IMG/VR virus record: IMGVR_UViG_3300032893_000176
Location: 1-37,097 of that record
DNA length: 37,097 nucleotides
From: a virus
Direction: 5' to 3' (one strand)
A program made the translations under genes and the position numbers. Below, one piece after another: positions 1-6,456 of this stretch. The notes beneath the pieces are model-generated. The model was not told the origin of the DNA and did not search any database. It worked only from the letters and a program-made list of their open reading frames with translations. The number at the start of each line of letters is the position of its first letter. Position 1 is the stretch's first letter.

Positions 1-126
1 TCTCAACGGGCATACTAAATTTTTCACAATGCTCGACTAGCCGCCTAAAATTAGCATACATAATTTACTCCTTTTTAATTTGGTGACGGTGGCCGGGGGT
101 CGCACCCGGCGCGAAATGGGAGAGTC
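1..126. repeat. Terminal direct repeat, left copy
   Basis: Bases 1-126 are identical to 36971-37096. The match ends at the last base of the window (C at 127, A at 37097). The repeat contains the 5' end of the leftward CDS at 36828-37031 and the 3' end of the tRNA-like gene at 81-201, so both are intact only when the ends are joined. A repeat near 127 bp is the usual trace of a circular contig closed by a k=127 assembler. A true short terminal redundancy cannot be excluded. Confidence 0.95.
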
Positions 127-201
127 CGTGACCTTCATCCGTCAACGCCATTACAGCTCAGGCTCCCACGAAGGCCGCACACGTTGTGTGCCTCCACCGT
201 C
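81..201 (-). tRNA. tRNA-like gene, non-canonical (8/5 acceptor/T arm, encoded CCA)
   Basis: Read leftward, this 121-nt RNA starts GACGGTGG and ends CCACCGTC-A-CCA, giving a perfect 8-bp acceptor stem, an A discriminator and an encoded CCA. Directly 5' of the acceptor strand is a 5-bp T stem (CCGGG/CCCGG) with a 7-nt loop TGCGACC. The D-arm position holds a 6-bp hairpin GCACAC-AAC-GTGTGC with only a 3-nt loop. The remaining ~65 nt give no clear 5+7+5 anticodon arm. Instead two mutually exclusive 7-bp stems can form (GGCCTTC/GAAGGTC and GTGGGAG/CTCCCAT). The 8+5 helix resembles tRNA-Sec, but the molecule is too long and no identity can be assigned. It could be a tRNA with an enlarged variable region or a tRNA mimic. 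Confidence 0.6.
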
Positions 202-283
202 ATAATTCTTTGGGGGCATCCTAGGTAAAGGATTATGAGTCCAAACGATAATATTACTATTACCGCATACCCACAATTTTCGT

Positions 284-384
284 TGGCAATCTGCACGGAT
301 CGAACGTGCGTACGCTCATATAGTGCTTAGTCACATGAGTCAGCTTCAACTAAGTAAGGTTTTGTCCTCTCACCCAAGATTGCC
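284..384 (-). tRNA. tRNA-like gene with long variable arm, identity uncertain
   Basis: This 101-nt leftward RNA has an acceptor stem GGCAATCT/AGATTGCC (8 bp), an A discriminator and no encoded CCA. Its T arm is canonical: GCACG-TTCGATC-CGTGC, where the loop fits TTCRANY. A plausible D arm (GGGT/ACCT, loop containing GG) follows the acceptor. A long variable hairpin CTCATGTG...CAC-TAT-ATGAG would place it in the Leu/Ser/Tyr/Sec size class. The anticodon arm between them pairs poorly. Triplets such as UAG (Leu) or GAA (Phe) can be placed in a loop, but neither has a good stem. The gene lies 5 nt downstream of the CDS at 390-584, so it is probably co-transcribed with the leftward genes. Confidence 0.65.
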
Positions 385-389
385 ATAAT

Positions 390-584
390 TCATTTCTTCT
401 TAAATACTCCTGCTAACCCTTTAAAACAACTTGTGATGCAATCGTCACGCTCATCGACATTAACGGTCACATTGACCGTTTGTGTTGCATCGTGGCCGCT
501 ATTGCTTCTAGCGGATTTGAATAAAGTTTGTGAATTATTGGATAAACTTTCCTTTTTTCTATGATGGTGATGTTTGCTAGGCAT
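390..584 (-). CDS. Small basic hypothetical protein
   Basis: This 64-aa protein is unrecognised. It opens with a histidine/lysine cluster (MPSKHHHHRKK). A Ser/Asn-rich stretch follows, then a TVNVTVNVD segment and a C-terminal CITSCFKGLAGVFKKK tail that could form a short basic amphipathic helix. The start at 584 is preferred to the upstream ATG because GGGGGA lies just before it. It is the last protein gene before the two tRNA-like genes on the leftward transcript. A metal-binding or membrane-surface role is possible but unsupported. Confidence 0.55.
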   Translation of the reverse strand: MPSKHHHHRKKESLSNNSQTLFKSARSNSGHDATQTVNVTVNVDERDDCITSCFKGLAGVFKKK

Positions 585-648
585 AAAATCCCCCATCTGT
601 TGATATGTCTTTTTATATTAAAGTTTCTCATTTATATAATATCGCATA

Positions 649-855
649 TTAATTGGGATGCTTCCATTTATTAGTGCAAAGCTCTCTTTCTTTTTTACAA
701 TTTTTACATTGCCAATAATATGTATTTTTTTTTCCAATTGTAGTTCCATGTAGCTTAGTCAAAAATCCAGTTCTATCGTTTAGTATATATGAAATAGTAA
801 CTGGAATTATTTCCGCATCATGTAACCCAAAAAAGCACAATAATTTACGCATCAT
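649..855 (-). CDS. Small DUF1660-like phage protein
   Basis: This 68-aa protein begins MMRKLLCFFGLHD and ends with a C-x2-C knuckle (YYWQCKNCKKERE). The layout of a short hydrophobic start, a G-[HL]-[HD] element and a late CxxC is that of small phage DUF1660-type proteins. A second gene of the same design lies at 2941-3129, so the phage carries two. The start codon overlaps the end of the upstream CDS (845-1408). The ATG at 852 is an equally possible start. No function is known to me. Confidence 0.6.
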   Translation of the reverse strand: MMRKLLCFFGLHDAEIIPVTISYILNDRTGFLTKLHGTTIGKKNTYYWQCKNCKKERELCTNKWKHPN

Positions 856-1408
856 CTTTAATTTTATATCCAAACGGCACAATGCCTTGCGTTATCTTTG
901 TCCAGTGATGCTTAACTGATGCTGCGGCATCTGGCTCGTTTTTCAACCTCTCTGCAGCTTGTTCTCTCATCCATTGCCAAACTTCAGGAGTTATTGAAGT
1001 AAATCTATTTTCGTACTGAGGAAATAGCATTTTCTCATATCGTAATAATGCTGATGGCCATTCGATATGGAATTGTTTTTGCAGAATTTCCCACATTAAG
1101 CAGCCAGCTTGAAATCCAGTAATACCGCCTTGATCTGAATTATTCATAGCTGTAATAGTTGCGCCAACAGCTGCAGCAATGGCATGAATTATGCTGCCGT
1201 AATCATGCTCATAATCAGTCACAAGTTTTTTAACAAATGTGCCTAATTCCTCAATCGTACATTTGTCGGCTTCTTCGTACCATTGTTTATGCAGACCATC
1301 TTCTTCTTTAATCACTTTTTTATTAGGATCTATAACTTTTTTAGCGCCAACATACATTAAAGCACCTTCTGGTATTTCTATTCCTTCTGTGTTTTCAATT
1401 TCGCTCAT
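845..1408 (-). CDS. Conserved phage protein of unknown function
   Basis: This 187-aa soluble protein has no membrane segment or signal peptide. The segment around HKQWYEEADKCTIEEL, then LVTDYEHDYGSIIHAIAAA and SDQGGITGFQAGCLMWE, reads like an early-region phage family I have met only as hypothetical. The segment HDYGSIIHAIAAAVGATITAMN is likely a buried helix. The ATG at 1408 overlaps the stop of the preceding 54-aa gene (ATGA) and has GGGAG upstream. The longer reading from a TTG at 1423 is rejected for that reason. Confidence 0.75.
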   Translation of the reverse strand: MSEIENTEGIEIPEGALMYVGAKKVIDPNKKVIKEEDGLHKQWYEEADKCTIEELGTFVKKLVTDYEHDYGSIIHAIAAAVGATITAMNNSDQGGITGFQAGCLMWEILQKQFHIEWPSALLRYEKMLFPQYENRFTSITPEVWQWMREQAAERLKNEPDAAASVKHHWTKITQGIVPFGYKIKDDA

Positions 1409-1569
1409 GTAATGCGCTCCCAAATTCTCTCTAGTCTTTCGTATTGTTTTGGCGTGATATTATTAACATCGTCAAGCTCGCTAAGCGATTGCAAAAATTC
1501 TCGTTCCCATCCATTCATTTTGGTTTCACGCTTCATGCAATCATCGATCATGGCCTCTGTATCTGTCAT
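1405..1569 (-). CDS. Small helical hypothetical protein
   Basis: This 54-aa gene fills an otherwise empty gap. It starts with an ATG overlapping the upstream stop (TAATG at 1569) and its own stop overlaps the next start (ATGA at 1405-1408), so it is coupled on both sides. The C-terminal half (WEREFLQSLSEL...TPKQYERLERIWERIT) is predicted helical. It resembles short phage proteins with an FLxSL...TxKQxxxLxxIxER pattern that recur beside recombination genes. No function is known. Confidence 0.75.
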   Translation of the reverse strand: MTDTEAMIDDCMKRETKMNGWEREFLQSLSELDDVNNITPKQYERLERIWERIT

Positions 1570-1787
1570 TATTTTGTAACCTTATATGAATTAATTTCTT
1601 TATAATTATCTATTAAATAAGAAACGGTTTTATTATGAATCTCAGCTGAAATGGTCATAGGTAAATTTTTTAGAAAATGGAATACAGCAAATTCAATTCC
1701 CTTTTTTATTCCCTCTTCGTGGCCATCATCAAAAGCCTGATCGATCATTTCGACTATATTGGTGGCTGTCACCATTTCTTCGCTCAT
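1569..1787 (-). CDS. Hypothetical protein
   Basis: This 72-aa acidic-then-helical protein (MSEEMVTATNIVEMIDQAFDD...) has no cysteines and no membrane segment. The start at 1787 lies just after the upstream stop, with AGAGAG as ribosome binding site. The extra nine residues of the longer frame would overlap the upstream gene and are left out. Its stop overlaps the next ATG (TAATG). It shares a helix-rich composition with the small CDS at 6457-6654. Function unknown. Confidence 0.65.
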   Translation of the reverse strand: MSEEMVTATNIVEMIDQAFDDGHEEGIKKGIEFAVFHFLKNLPMTISAEIHNKTVSYLIDNYKEINSYKVTK

Positions 1788-1791
1788 AATG

Positions 1792-2388
1792 TTATCTCTC
1801 TGGCTGCACATCATATTTTATGCGTTCTTCTGGATTCATGAAGAAAACATCTCTAATAGTCAAAACTCTTTCTCCATTTTGCAGAACTTCCTCTACTTCG
1901 CGCATCCGCTGGAGGATGATGCAATAAAATTCAAAGATTCCAATATTTGTATTAGCAATCAGGTCGGTATGAACCATAAATCGTGATGTAAAATTAGTGT
2001 CCTCATCACGGTCACACACGCTTAAAAATGGGGTGCAATCTGGAAGTAATGGAAATAAGTAGTCACTATCAGGATATTCTTTTAAAATATTAACAAATTC
2101 ATTTACGCATTCATTGATAAGTTTTTTACGTTCGTCAATGAAAGTTTCAACATTAATATTCAAAGAATCTAATCCGTCAAATATTATTCTACCGTGATGA
2201 CCGTATTTCTTAAATGGCAATTCATCTTCAGGTAAAATATAATTATCACGCATTTTTATTAAGTTCTTAAGGGTTGGTTTAGCTTTGTAAAAATCAATTC
2301 CTTGATTAATGGCCTCATTTACGAAATCTGCTATTATGTATCGATTTATTTCAAACATATTGTGTATATTGTTATTTGTGATTGCCAT
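1792..2388 (-). CDS. Hypothetical protein
   Basis: This 198-aa soluble protein of mixed helix and strand is not recognised. Visible segments are NMFEINRYIIADFVNEAINQG near the N-terminus, an acidic middle and a C-terminal IGIFEFYCIILQRMREVEEVL helix. The start at 2388 is chosen because GGAGGT sits 8 nt upstream. Earlier ATG and GTG codons up to 2424 would overlap the upstream gene and lack such a site. It lies in the middle of the leftward chain between genes of unknown role. Confidence 0.65.
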   Translation of the reverse strand: MAITNNNIHNMFEINRYIIADFVNEAINQGIDFYKAKPTLKNLIKMRDNYILPEDELPFKKYGHHGRIIFDGLDSLNINVETFIDERKKLINECVNEFVNILKEYPDSDYLFPLLPDCTPFLSVCDRDEDTNFTSRFMVHTDLIANTNIGIFEFYCIILQRMREVEEVLQNGERVLTIRDVFFMNPEERIKYDVQPER

Positions 2389-2416
2389 TAAATTAACCTC
2401 CATTCCTATTTTTTTA

Positions 2417-2941
2417 TCAACCACATTTATTTTGTGAGAATATAATTAATTCTTCAGGAGCAGCAATTCCTAGCATTTCACATGCCTTTATTAATGCTGG
2501 CGAGCCATAAGGATTATAAAGTTCATGATCTCTCAGAACATCATCAATGTCGGCTCGATTTAATAGCCACATATATGTGCCGCATTTATCGATAGTTCTC
2601 GATGCAGATATGCCACGTTCGTCTAAAGCCTTCATCCATCCGAAAACCATGTAGTCCAGAAAATCTTGTGCTGTTTCATAAGTGTCATCAATGATTTTGA
2701 TCGGATTATCAAGATGCTTCTGTTTGCAATCTTCTTTTATCCATTCAACACTAAAATTCACAGGCATATAATTAATCAATATTTCTTTTGTGAAACTCAT
2801 GAACTGATCGTGTTTGTTGCCATAAGCAAGCATCTCTTCTGGGGTGCGACAAAGTTTCAGATTATTTTTATCTACGAATTCTTCAGTAACCAGAATTCTA
2901 GGATGCTTGCCTTCATATACTTTTAATGGATATTCTTTCAT
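2417..2941 (-). CDS. Hypothetical protein
   Basis: This 174-aa protein begins MKEYPLKVYEGKHPRILVTEEFVD, and its middle contains a helix-rich stretch with WMKALDERGI and a TYMWLLNRADIDDVL motif. There is no membrane segment or metal-binding cluster. The ATG overlaps the stop of the DUF1660-like gene upstream (TAATG at 2941), which fixes the start. I do not recognise the family. Its place in the early leftward chain suggests a host-takeover or nucleic-acid role, by position only. Confidence 0.65.
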   Translation of the reverse strand: MKEYPLKVYEGKHPRILVTEEFVDKNNLKLCRTPEEMLAYGNKHDQFMSFTKEILINYMPVNFSVEWIKEDCKQKHLDNPIKIIDDTYETAQDFLDYMVFGWMKALDERGISASRTIDKCGTYMWLLNRADIDDVLRDHELYNPYGSPALIKACEMLGIAAPEELIIFSQNKCG

Positions 2942-3129
2942 TATACCTTCCTATATTTACAGCAACGATGACACCACATTTCAGTTTCATCTTGATCGCT
3001 TTCTGTTCCTGCTTGGCGATAACTGTTATTTATTTCGCGCCAAAATTCATAAACGGGATGTCGATAAAATGCTTTCTCAAAGTCATGTCCGCGAAACAAA
3101 CATATTAACCATTTAATAATTTTAATCAT
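2941..3129 (-). CDS. Small DUF1660-like phage protein
   Basis: This 62-aa protein starts MIKIIKWLICLFRGHDFEK and ends with a zinc-knuckle-like WCHRCCKYRKV. The hydrophobic start, GHDF element and C-terminal CxxC match the small phage DUF1660 type and the paralogous layout at 649-855. The start at 3129 overlaps the upstream stop (ATGA). A longer reading from 3201 would run back into the upstream gene. Metal binding is likely from the cysteines; the role is unknown. Confidence 0.65.
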   Translation of the reverse strand: MIKIIKWLICLFRGHDFEKAFYRHPVYEFWREINNSYRQAGTESDQDETEMWCHRCCKYRKV

Positions 3130-3359
3130 CCCTGTACCGCCAGAATATGAGGAGGGGTGCATAAATGTTTTGGCATCATATATTTCTGGCAAGTAAAGCA
3201 AAAATTTAATTTCTCGATAGGTTCTTCTTGAATTATAGATGTTCCGGGCAGCATTTTGGGGAATTCTTCTTTTTTATAGTCATTGCATTTGCGACAGTCC
3301 ATTATATAAGGAGCATATACATTTTGGCATCTAGGACAAATCCATCCGCTATTATTCAT
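3126..3359 (-). CDS. Small zinc-ribbon protein
   Basis: This 77-aa protein has an N-terminal four-cysteine ribbon, CPRC (residues 8-11) and CRKC (22-25), and a second C-x2-C with a nearby HLC in its C-terminal half. The element WxCPRCxxVYAPYIxxCxxC recurs in many phage early proteins. The start is coupled to the 49-aa gene upstream (TAATG). DNA, RNA or protein binding cannot be told apart. It is one of several CxxC small proteins in the leftward block. Confidence 0.7.
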   Translation of the reverse strand: MNNSGWICPRCQNVYAPYIMDCRKCNDYKKEEFPKMLPGTSIIQEEPIEKLNFCFTCQKYMMPKHLCTPPHILAVQG

Positions 3360-3508
3360 TACATTTTACTCGTCAGTTTTTCTTGTGCTTGTTCGAGCAA
3401 GTTGATCGATTCCTCTAAGCAATCAAAGCAAGCTTCAGCTTGACAGTGCTTTAATAAATCTAAAGCTTTAGCAACTAAGATAGAGCTGTCATTGATGGCT
3501 TCATTCAT
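3359..3508 (-). CDS. Small hypothetical protein
   Basis: This 49-aa gene (MNEAINDSSILVAKALDLL...) begins at 3508 with AAGGAA upstream and ends in a TAATG overlap with the zinc-ribbon gene. The protein is almost entirely helical, with two heptad-like stretches (ILVAKALDLLKHC and CLEESINLLEQAQEKL) joined by a turn with two cysteines. It is probably a helical hairpin. Function unknown. Confidence 0.65.
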   Translation of the reverse strand: MNEAINDSSILVAKALDLLKHCQAEACFDCLEESINLLEQAQEKLTSKM

Positions 3509-3525
3509 ATTAAATTCCTTTTCAG

Positions 3526-3696
3526 TTATGATTTAATCGATCTTCGTCTTTTTATATTTTTGATGTCTTTCTCATCAATTGCATAAAAGTTGCCGATCTT
3601 TTTTGCTTTAATCAAACCCTCTCTAATCAATCGCCGAATTTGCGAAGTTGAAAATCCCAATCGTTTTGCTAATTCAGACGGACTAACTAATGCCAT
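3526..3696 (-). CDS. Excisionase-family (MerR-like) HTH DNA-binding protein
   Basis: This 56-aa protein is a single winged-helix of the excisionase/HTH_17 type: SPSELAKRLGFSTSQIRRLIREGLIKAKKIGNFYAI, followed by a basic tail (KNIKRRRSIKS). The start at 3696 is chosen for the GGGAG site 7 nt upstream. It is the first gene after a strong promoter-like sequence and an 8+8 inverted repeat (3754-3782). With no integrase in the genome, a transcriptional regulator that may act on its own promoter is more likely than a true excisionase. It is the only obvious small DNA-binding regulator in the leftward block. Confidence 0.8.
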   Translation of the reverse strand: MALVSPSELAKRLGFSTSQIRRLIREGLIKAKKIGNFYAIDEKDIKNIKRRRSIKS

Positions 3697-3725
3697 ACAA
3701 TTGCTCCCGTATCCGCGCATAATAT

Positions 3726-3752
3726 ATTATATTATCTATGCGCTAGAATCAA
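3726..3752 (-). promoter_or_regulatory. Candidate sigma70-type promoter for the HTH gene and leftward genes
   Basis: On the minus strand there is a perfect TATAAT -10 (3731-3726) with TTGATT (3752-3747) 15 bp upstream. The spacing is short, and GATAAT (3736-3731) offers an alternative -10. The promoter lies 30 nt upstream of the HTH start and downstream of the terminator at 3823-3847, so it would restart leftward transcription after the recombination genes. Confidence 0.5.
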
Positions 3753-3753
3753 A

Positions 3754-3782
3754 TTGAAATTTGTGATTTAATGAAATTTCAA
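3754..3782. promoter_or_regulatory. Operator-like inverted repeat upstream of the HTH gene
   Basis: TTGAAATT (3754-3761) and AATTTCAA (3775-3782) form a perfect 8-bp inverted repeat with a 13-bp spacer, immediately upstream of the -35 candidate. Half-site centres are two helical turns apart, as expected for a dimeric regulator. The HTH protein encoded at 3526-3696 is the natural candidate to bind it (inference). Confidence 0.45.
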
Positions 3783-3822
3783 CTGACATAAAAATTCTCC
3801 TTATGAATACAAGTGAAAGACT

Positions 3823-3847
3823 AAGCCACCCTTCCGGCGGGTGGCTT
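3823..3847 (-). terminator. Hairpin terminator after the recombination genes
   Basis: A perfect 9-bp GC-rich stem AAGCCACCC/GGGTGGCTT with a 7-nt loop begins 7 nt after the stop of the annealing-protein gene at 3854. On the minus strand it is followed by AGTCTTTC, a weak U-tract, so termination may be partial. It separates the operon starting near 9520 from the HTH gene's own promoter. Confidence 0.65.
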
Positions 3848-3853
3848 ATTTCT

Positions 3854-4720
3854 TCAGTACGGCAAATCACTCTCTACCTCTCCAGTTGTTGCGTTCACGG
3901 ACGACTCTATTTTAGGAGCCTGTTTTGTAGCTAATAAGGTATTTAATGTATCTGATGCTGATTCTGTAGGCGCTTTCTCTACGGCAAAAACCTCTTCTGG
4001 CTTGATCATTCCTTCTTTTAAGGCTGTACCGATGCCAAGCAATGCGCCTAGATCTTCCTGAGTAAAGTCATCGATTTTAGTGTGACCAAAGTATTCGAGC
4101 ATTTGTTCTTTATTTATACCCATTTTTACCAATTTGTTCACGACGGCATTAATCTTGCCATGTAGGTTTTTTACATCCCCTAACGAGAATTTCCTGGCCG
4201 CAGAGCTAACCATTTTGACTAGCGCTTTAGGCACAACCTGAAATATGGCATTTCTAAGGGCTTTTGCTTGGGATGCCTTGGCCAACATGATTTGCATGTC
4301 ATTGTTCGCCCGGTAACCACCTTTTCCGTTCTTTTCCCCAAACCATATGGTGATACGGTCAGTTGCAATATGTTTGTTATTGTTTTGAAGATCCCAACAG
4401 ACGGCTTCCGTTGTGATGTATTTTTCGGCCACTTCAATAATTCTAGTCTGAGTGTGCATATGCCTCCAAACGCATCTTATGATCTCTGCGAGACGAATAG
4501 AATCTCCCTCAATAGTTATCCTGTTTCCGTCTTTGTCCTTGCGGGGCAATGCGTAAAAGCAGCCTTGTGCGGTTTCTTCATCAATAGTTACTAATTTTAT
4601 TGCTTTTTCGATACAAACGATCTCATCTCGAGGATAAGCGTTTGCCGTAGCAATTTGCGTATCGAGTTCTGCTCTCGCTATAATAGTATTTGTATTGTCT
4701 TGTACAATTAACTCACTCAT
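3854..4720 (-). CDS. Probable single-strand annealing protein (RecT-function partner)
   Basis: This 288-aa protein has an N-terminal YPRDE motif (residues 29-33). Further on come TAQGCFYALPRKDKDGNRITIEGDSIRLAEI, DLQNNN and an AKASQAKALRNAIFQVVPKAL helix. Phage proteins with this YPRDE/SIRLAEI layout are, as I recall, regularly paired with RecE-like nucleases and act as, or are presumed to be, ssDNA-annealing recombinases. Here it is downstream of such a nuclease with one short gene between, and its ATG overlaps that gene's stop (TAATG). A Thr/Ser/Pro-rich disordered tail ends in DLPY, like the acidic aromatic tips that dock to host SSB (inference). Assignment to a named family needs a profile search. 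Confidence 0.65.
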   Translation of the reverse strand: MSELIVQDNTNTIIARAELDTQIATANAYPRDEIVCIEKAIKLVTIDEETAQGCFYALPRKDKDGNRITIEGDSIRLAEIIRCVWRHMHTQTRIIEVAEKYITTEAVCWDLQNNNKHIATDRITIWFGEKNGKGGYRANNDMQIMLAKASQAKALRNAIFQVVPKALVKMVSSAARKFSLGDVKNLHGKINAVVNKLVKMGINKEQMLEYFGHTKIDDFTQEDLGALLGIGTALKEGMIKPEEVFAVEKAPTESASDTLNTLLATKQAPKIESSVNATTGEVESDLPY

Positions 4721-5049
4721 TAGTGTAGTCCTTTGTTAATGTTGTCAGGTGTATTTTTAACGGAGCCATCATCGTATTTCAGAGTATTGTCAGTTACCCA
4801 TTGATTTAGCCTGCTAGTGATATGATGGATATTAGATGCGACTTTGTCCGGGGCAGAAGTCTCCGTTACACTCGCGGCTATAAAATTTACCATCAAATTA
4901 AAAAACATCCGTGACTGTGTTTCGTGATCTTCATATGTGAATGATAAATTGTTAATAAGGATATTTTTCATGTCTATCGTGAGTCGCACAATAAACCTCT
5001 GTTCAAGTTTGAGTCTCTCTTCTTGATCTTTCTTTTCATCGTCAGTCAT
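4720..5049 (-). CDS. Hypothetical protein between recombination genes
   Basis: This 109-aa protein begins MTDDEKKDQEERLKLEQRF, a charged helix. A segment resembling a buried helix follows (MFFNLMVNFIAASV). The start is placed at 5049, two bases after the stop of the RecE-like gene. A longer frame from 5103 would overlap that gene by 18 codons. The stop overlaps the next start. Its position between exonuclease and annealing protein suggests a role in the same recombination pathway, but no domain is recognised. Confidence 0.6.
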   Translation of the reverse strand: MTDDEKKDQEERLKLEQRFIVRLTIDMKNILINNLSFTYEDHETQSRMFFNLMVNFIAASVTETSAPDKVASNIHHITSRLNQWVTDNTLKYDDGSVKNTPDNINKGLH

Positions 5050-5051
5050 AA

Positions 5052-5954
5052 CTATTCTGCCCAAGGTGGAAGTGATATTTCCTGTGTTTTGTATCCAGGC
5101 CATACGTTACTTGTCTGGCACTCTTTAAATTCTGCCAAAGTATTCTTAAACAATTTATGCGCGGAGTCAAGCGCATTCTGATCTAAGATATAAACGGCTA
5201 CTAGATGAGGCCATTCCTTCTCTACGCATATAAAAGTATGTGTCCTGATATCTTTGCCACCTGTGCGATAAATGCCTTCACGGTTAAAAGCCGACTGTAA
5301 ATGGTAGCCGTACAAAGGAATATCTCGCCTAAATGAATTTTCGTCAGCTGAAACAGTCGTTTTTAAGTCAGCCGTCATATTTTCATGCCAGATGTCCGGG
5401 CGCGTCTTGCACCTAACGCCAGTGTGAGGATCTTCCCAAAAAATGGAATGCTCTATCGCCGCGCCTGTGATTAGTTCAGCCGCTTGCGGATGATTCATTA
5501 CACTTTGACGCATCATCTGCAAAGTGTTCATTTGTTCTAGCGTTATAAGCTCTTTTCCTGCTGACTTTGCAGCAAAATCGGCGAGGAGGCGATCTCTTAG
5601 CATCTTTTGTTGGTATTCAAGCTCTTTAGCTTCTTCATAAAGCTTAGCTCCGATTTCTTTCCCGTATTTCAGCTGCAAATCGCCTTTTAATGGCTTAGGT
5701 TGAATTTCAGGAAGCTTTAAATCCTGAACGCAATATTGTGTCTCAAATAGATGCGGTTCCAGAACAAATGTATGAAACGCTCTCCCAAAGGCCATTTGTG
5801 GCGTATCTTTCTTTTCTTCTGGCCTGTTCGGGTTTAAATAGGTATTCCAGTATTTTGCAGGTGCTTTTCTAAATTCCATCAGTCCTGAGCGACTGACTGC
5901 TGTACGGTCAGCGTGATAATCTTCGTTGCTTAGATTCTTGAATATTCCCAGCAT
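5052..5954 (-). CDS. RecE-like PD-(D/E)xK exonuclease (DUF3799/YqaJ type)
   Basis: This 300-aa protein matches the nuclease domain of exodeoxyribonuclease VIII. It has an N-terminal NEDYHADRTAVSRSGLMEF and a GxxxH element (FGRAFH, His61). Glu169 follows, then a core with RPDIWHENMTADLKTT, where Asp187 and Asp196-x-Lys198 are the catalytic residues, and a late motif YHLQSAFNREG. Such enzymes resect dsDNA ends 5' to 3' to give 3' overhangs for the annealing protein, here encoded two genes on. Full-length RecE is much longer; this is the stand-alone catalytic form common in phages. The start is coupled to the upstream gene (TAATG). Confidence 0.88.
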   Translation of the reverse strand: MLGIFKNLSNEDYHADRTAVSRSGLMEFRKAPAKYWNTYLNPNRPEEKKDTPQMAFGRAFHTFVLEPHLFETQYCVQDLKLPEIQPKPLKGDLQLKYGKEIGAKLYEEAKELEYQQKMLRDRLLADFAAKSAGKELITLEQMNTLQMMRQSVMNHPQAAELITGAAIEHSIFWEDPHTGVRCKTRPDIWHENMTADLKTTVSADENSFRRDIPLYGYHLQSAFNREGIYRTGGKDIRTHTFICVEKEWPHLVAVYILDQNALDSAHKLFKNTLAEFKECQTSNVWPGYKTQEISLPPWAE

Positions 5955-6229
5955 TAATGTGTTTCCTTTCTTTTATTATAAAGTTTTATTTTTTTTGTTA
6001 ATTCAAAAGTGCGATTAGTCATTAAATCGGATAACTTGTGAATGTCCTTTTCAAATTTTTCATTAATATCGAGCATATAAAGTAGTTGCATGATTGTTCC
6101 AATTAATGATGCGACTGGTGTTTCAAATGCTTCATTTGGATGTTTTTCGAAAAAGTTATCGATTATTTGCAAATAGCTACTCCTTAAGCCATCTAATAAA
6201 ACTTTTAATTTCGTATCTTCGATTTCCAT
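5954..6229 (-). CDS. Hypothetical helical protein
   Basis: This 91-aa, nearly all-helical protein begins MEIEDTKLKVLLDGLRSSYLQIIDNFFEKH and ends with a lysine-rich helix (TKKIKLYNKRKETH). There are no cysteines and no membrane segment. Both ends are coupled to neighbours by TAATG overlaps. It sits directly upstream of the RecE-like nuclease. Function unknown. Confidence 0.65.
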   Translation of the reverse strand: MEIEDTKLKVLLDGLRSSYLQIIDNFFEKHPNEAFETPVASLIGTIMQLLYMLDINEKFEKDIHKLSDLMTNRTFELTKKIKLYNKRKETH

Positions 6230-6417
6230 TATTTATTTTCCTCTGATTTTTTTTTGGAGCAAGCCATGCACCAATAAGTTAAATCTGCTGGAATTAATTG
6301 ATTGGTTAATTCATGCCGTTTAAATTTCATACTATTTCCAGATTGTACCACATAACGCTCGTATACAGGCATATCTTTTTTACTGCAATTGTCGCATTGT
6401 CTATTTATTAATGGCAT
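6229..6417 (-). CDS. Small zinc-ribbon protein
   Basis: This 62-aa protein has C-x2-C near the N-terminus (QCDNCSKKDMPVYERY) and a second C-x2-C near the end (YWCMACSKKKSEENK), a single zinc-ribbon layout with a basic tail. The start follows AAGG at a loose spacing. It is one of at least seven small CxxC proteins in this genome. Nucleic-acid binding is plausible; the role is unknown. Confidence 0.65.
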   Translation of the reverse strand: MPLINRQCDNCSKKDMPVYERYVVQSGNSMKFKRHELTNQLIPADLTYWCMACSKKKSEENK

Positions 6418-6456
6418 TTACTTGACCTTATTTTCTTCCTGTTTATTAAAAGTTCT

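Noticed and set aside
203-283. Possible third tRNA between the two tRNA-like genes (a CTCATAA loop resembling a Met anticodon loop, TTGTGGG/CCCCCAA ends).
   Set aside because: The acceptor has a mismatch, the anticodon stem has only 3 bp and competes with the only available T-arm hairpin, and the T loop is not canonical.
3526-3696. Reading the small HTH protein as an excisionase of a temperate phage.
   Set aside because: No integrase, attachment-site pair or CI-type repressor was found in any frame, so a regulator is the safer call.
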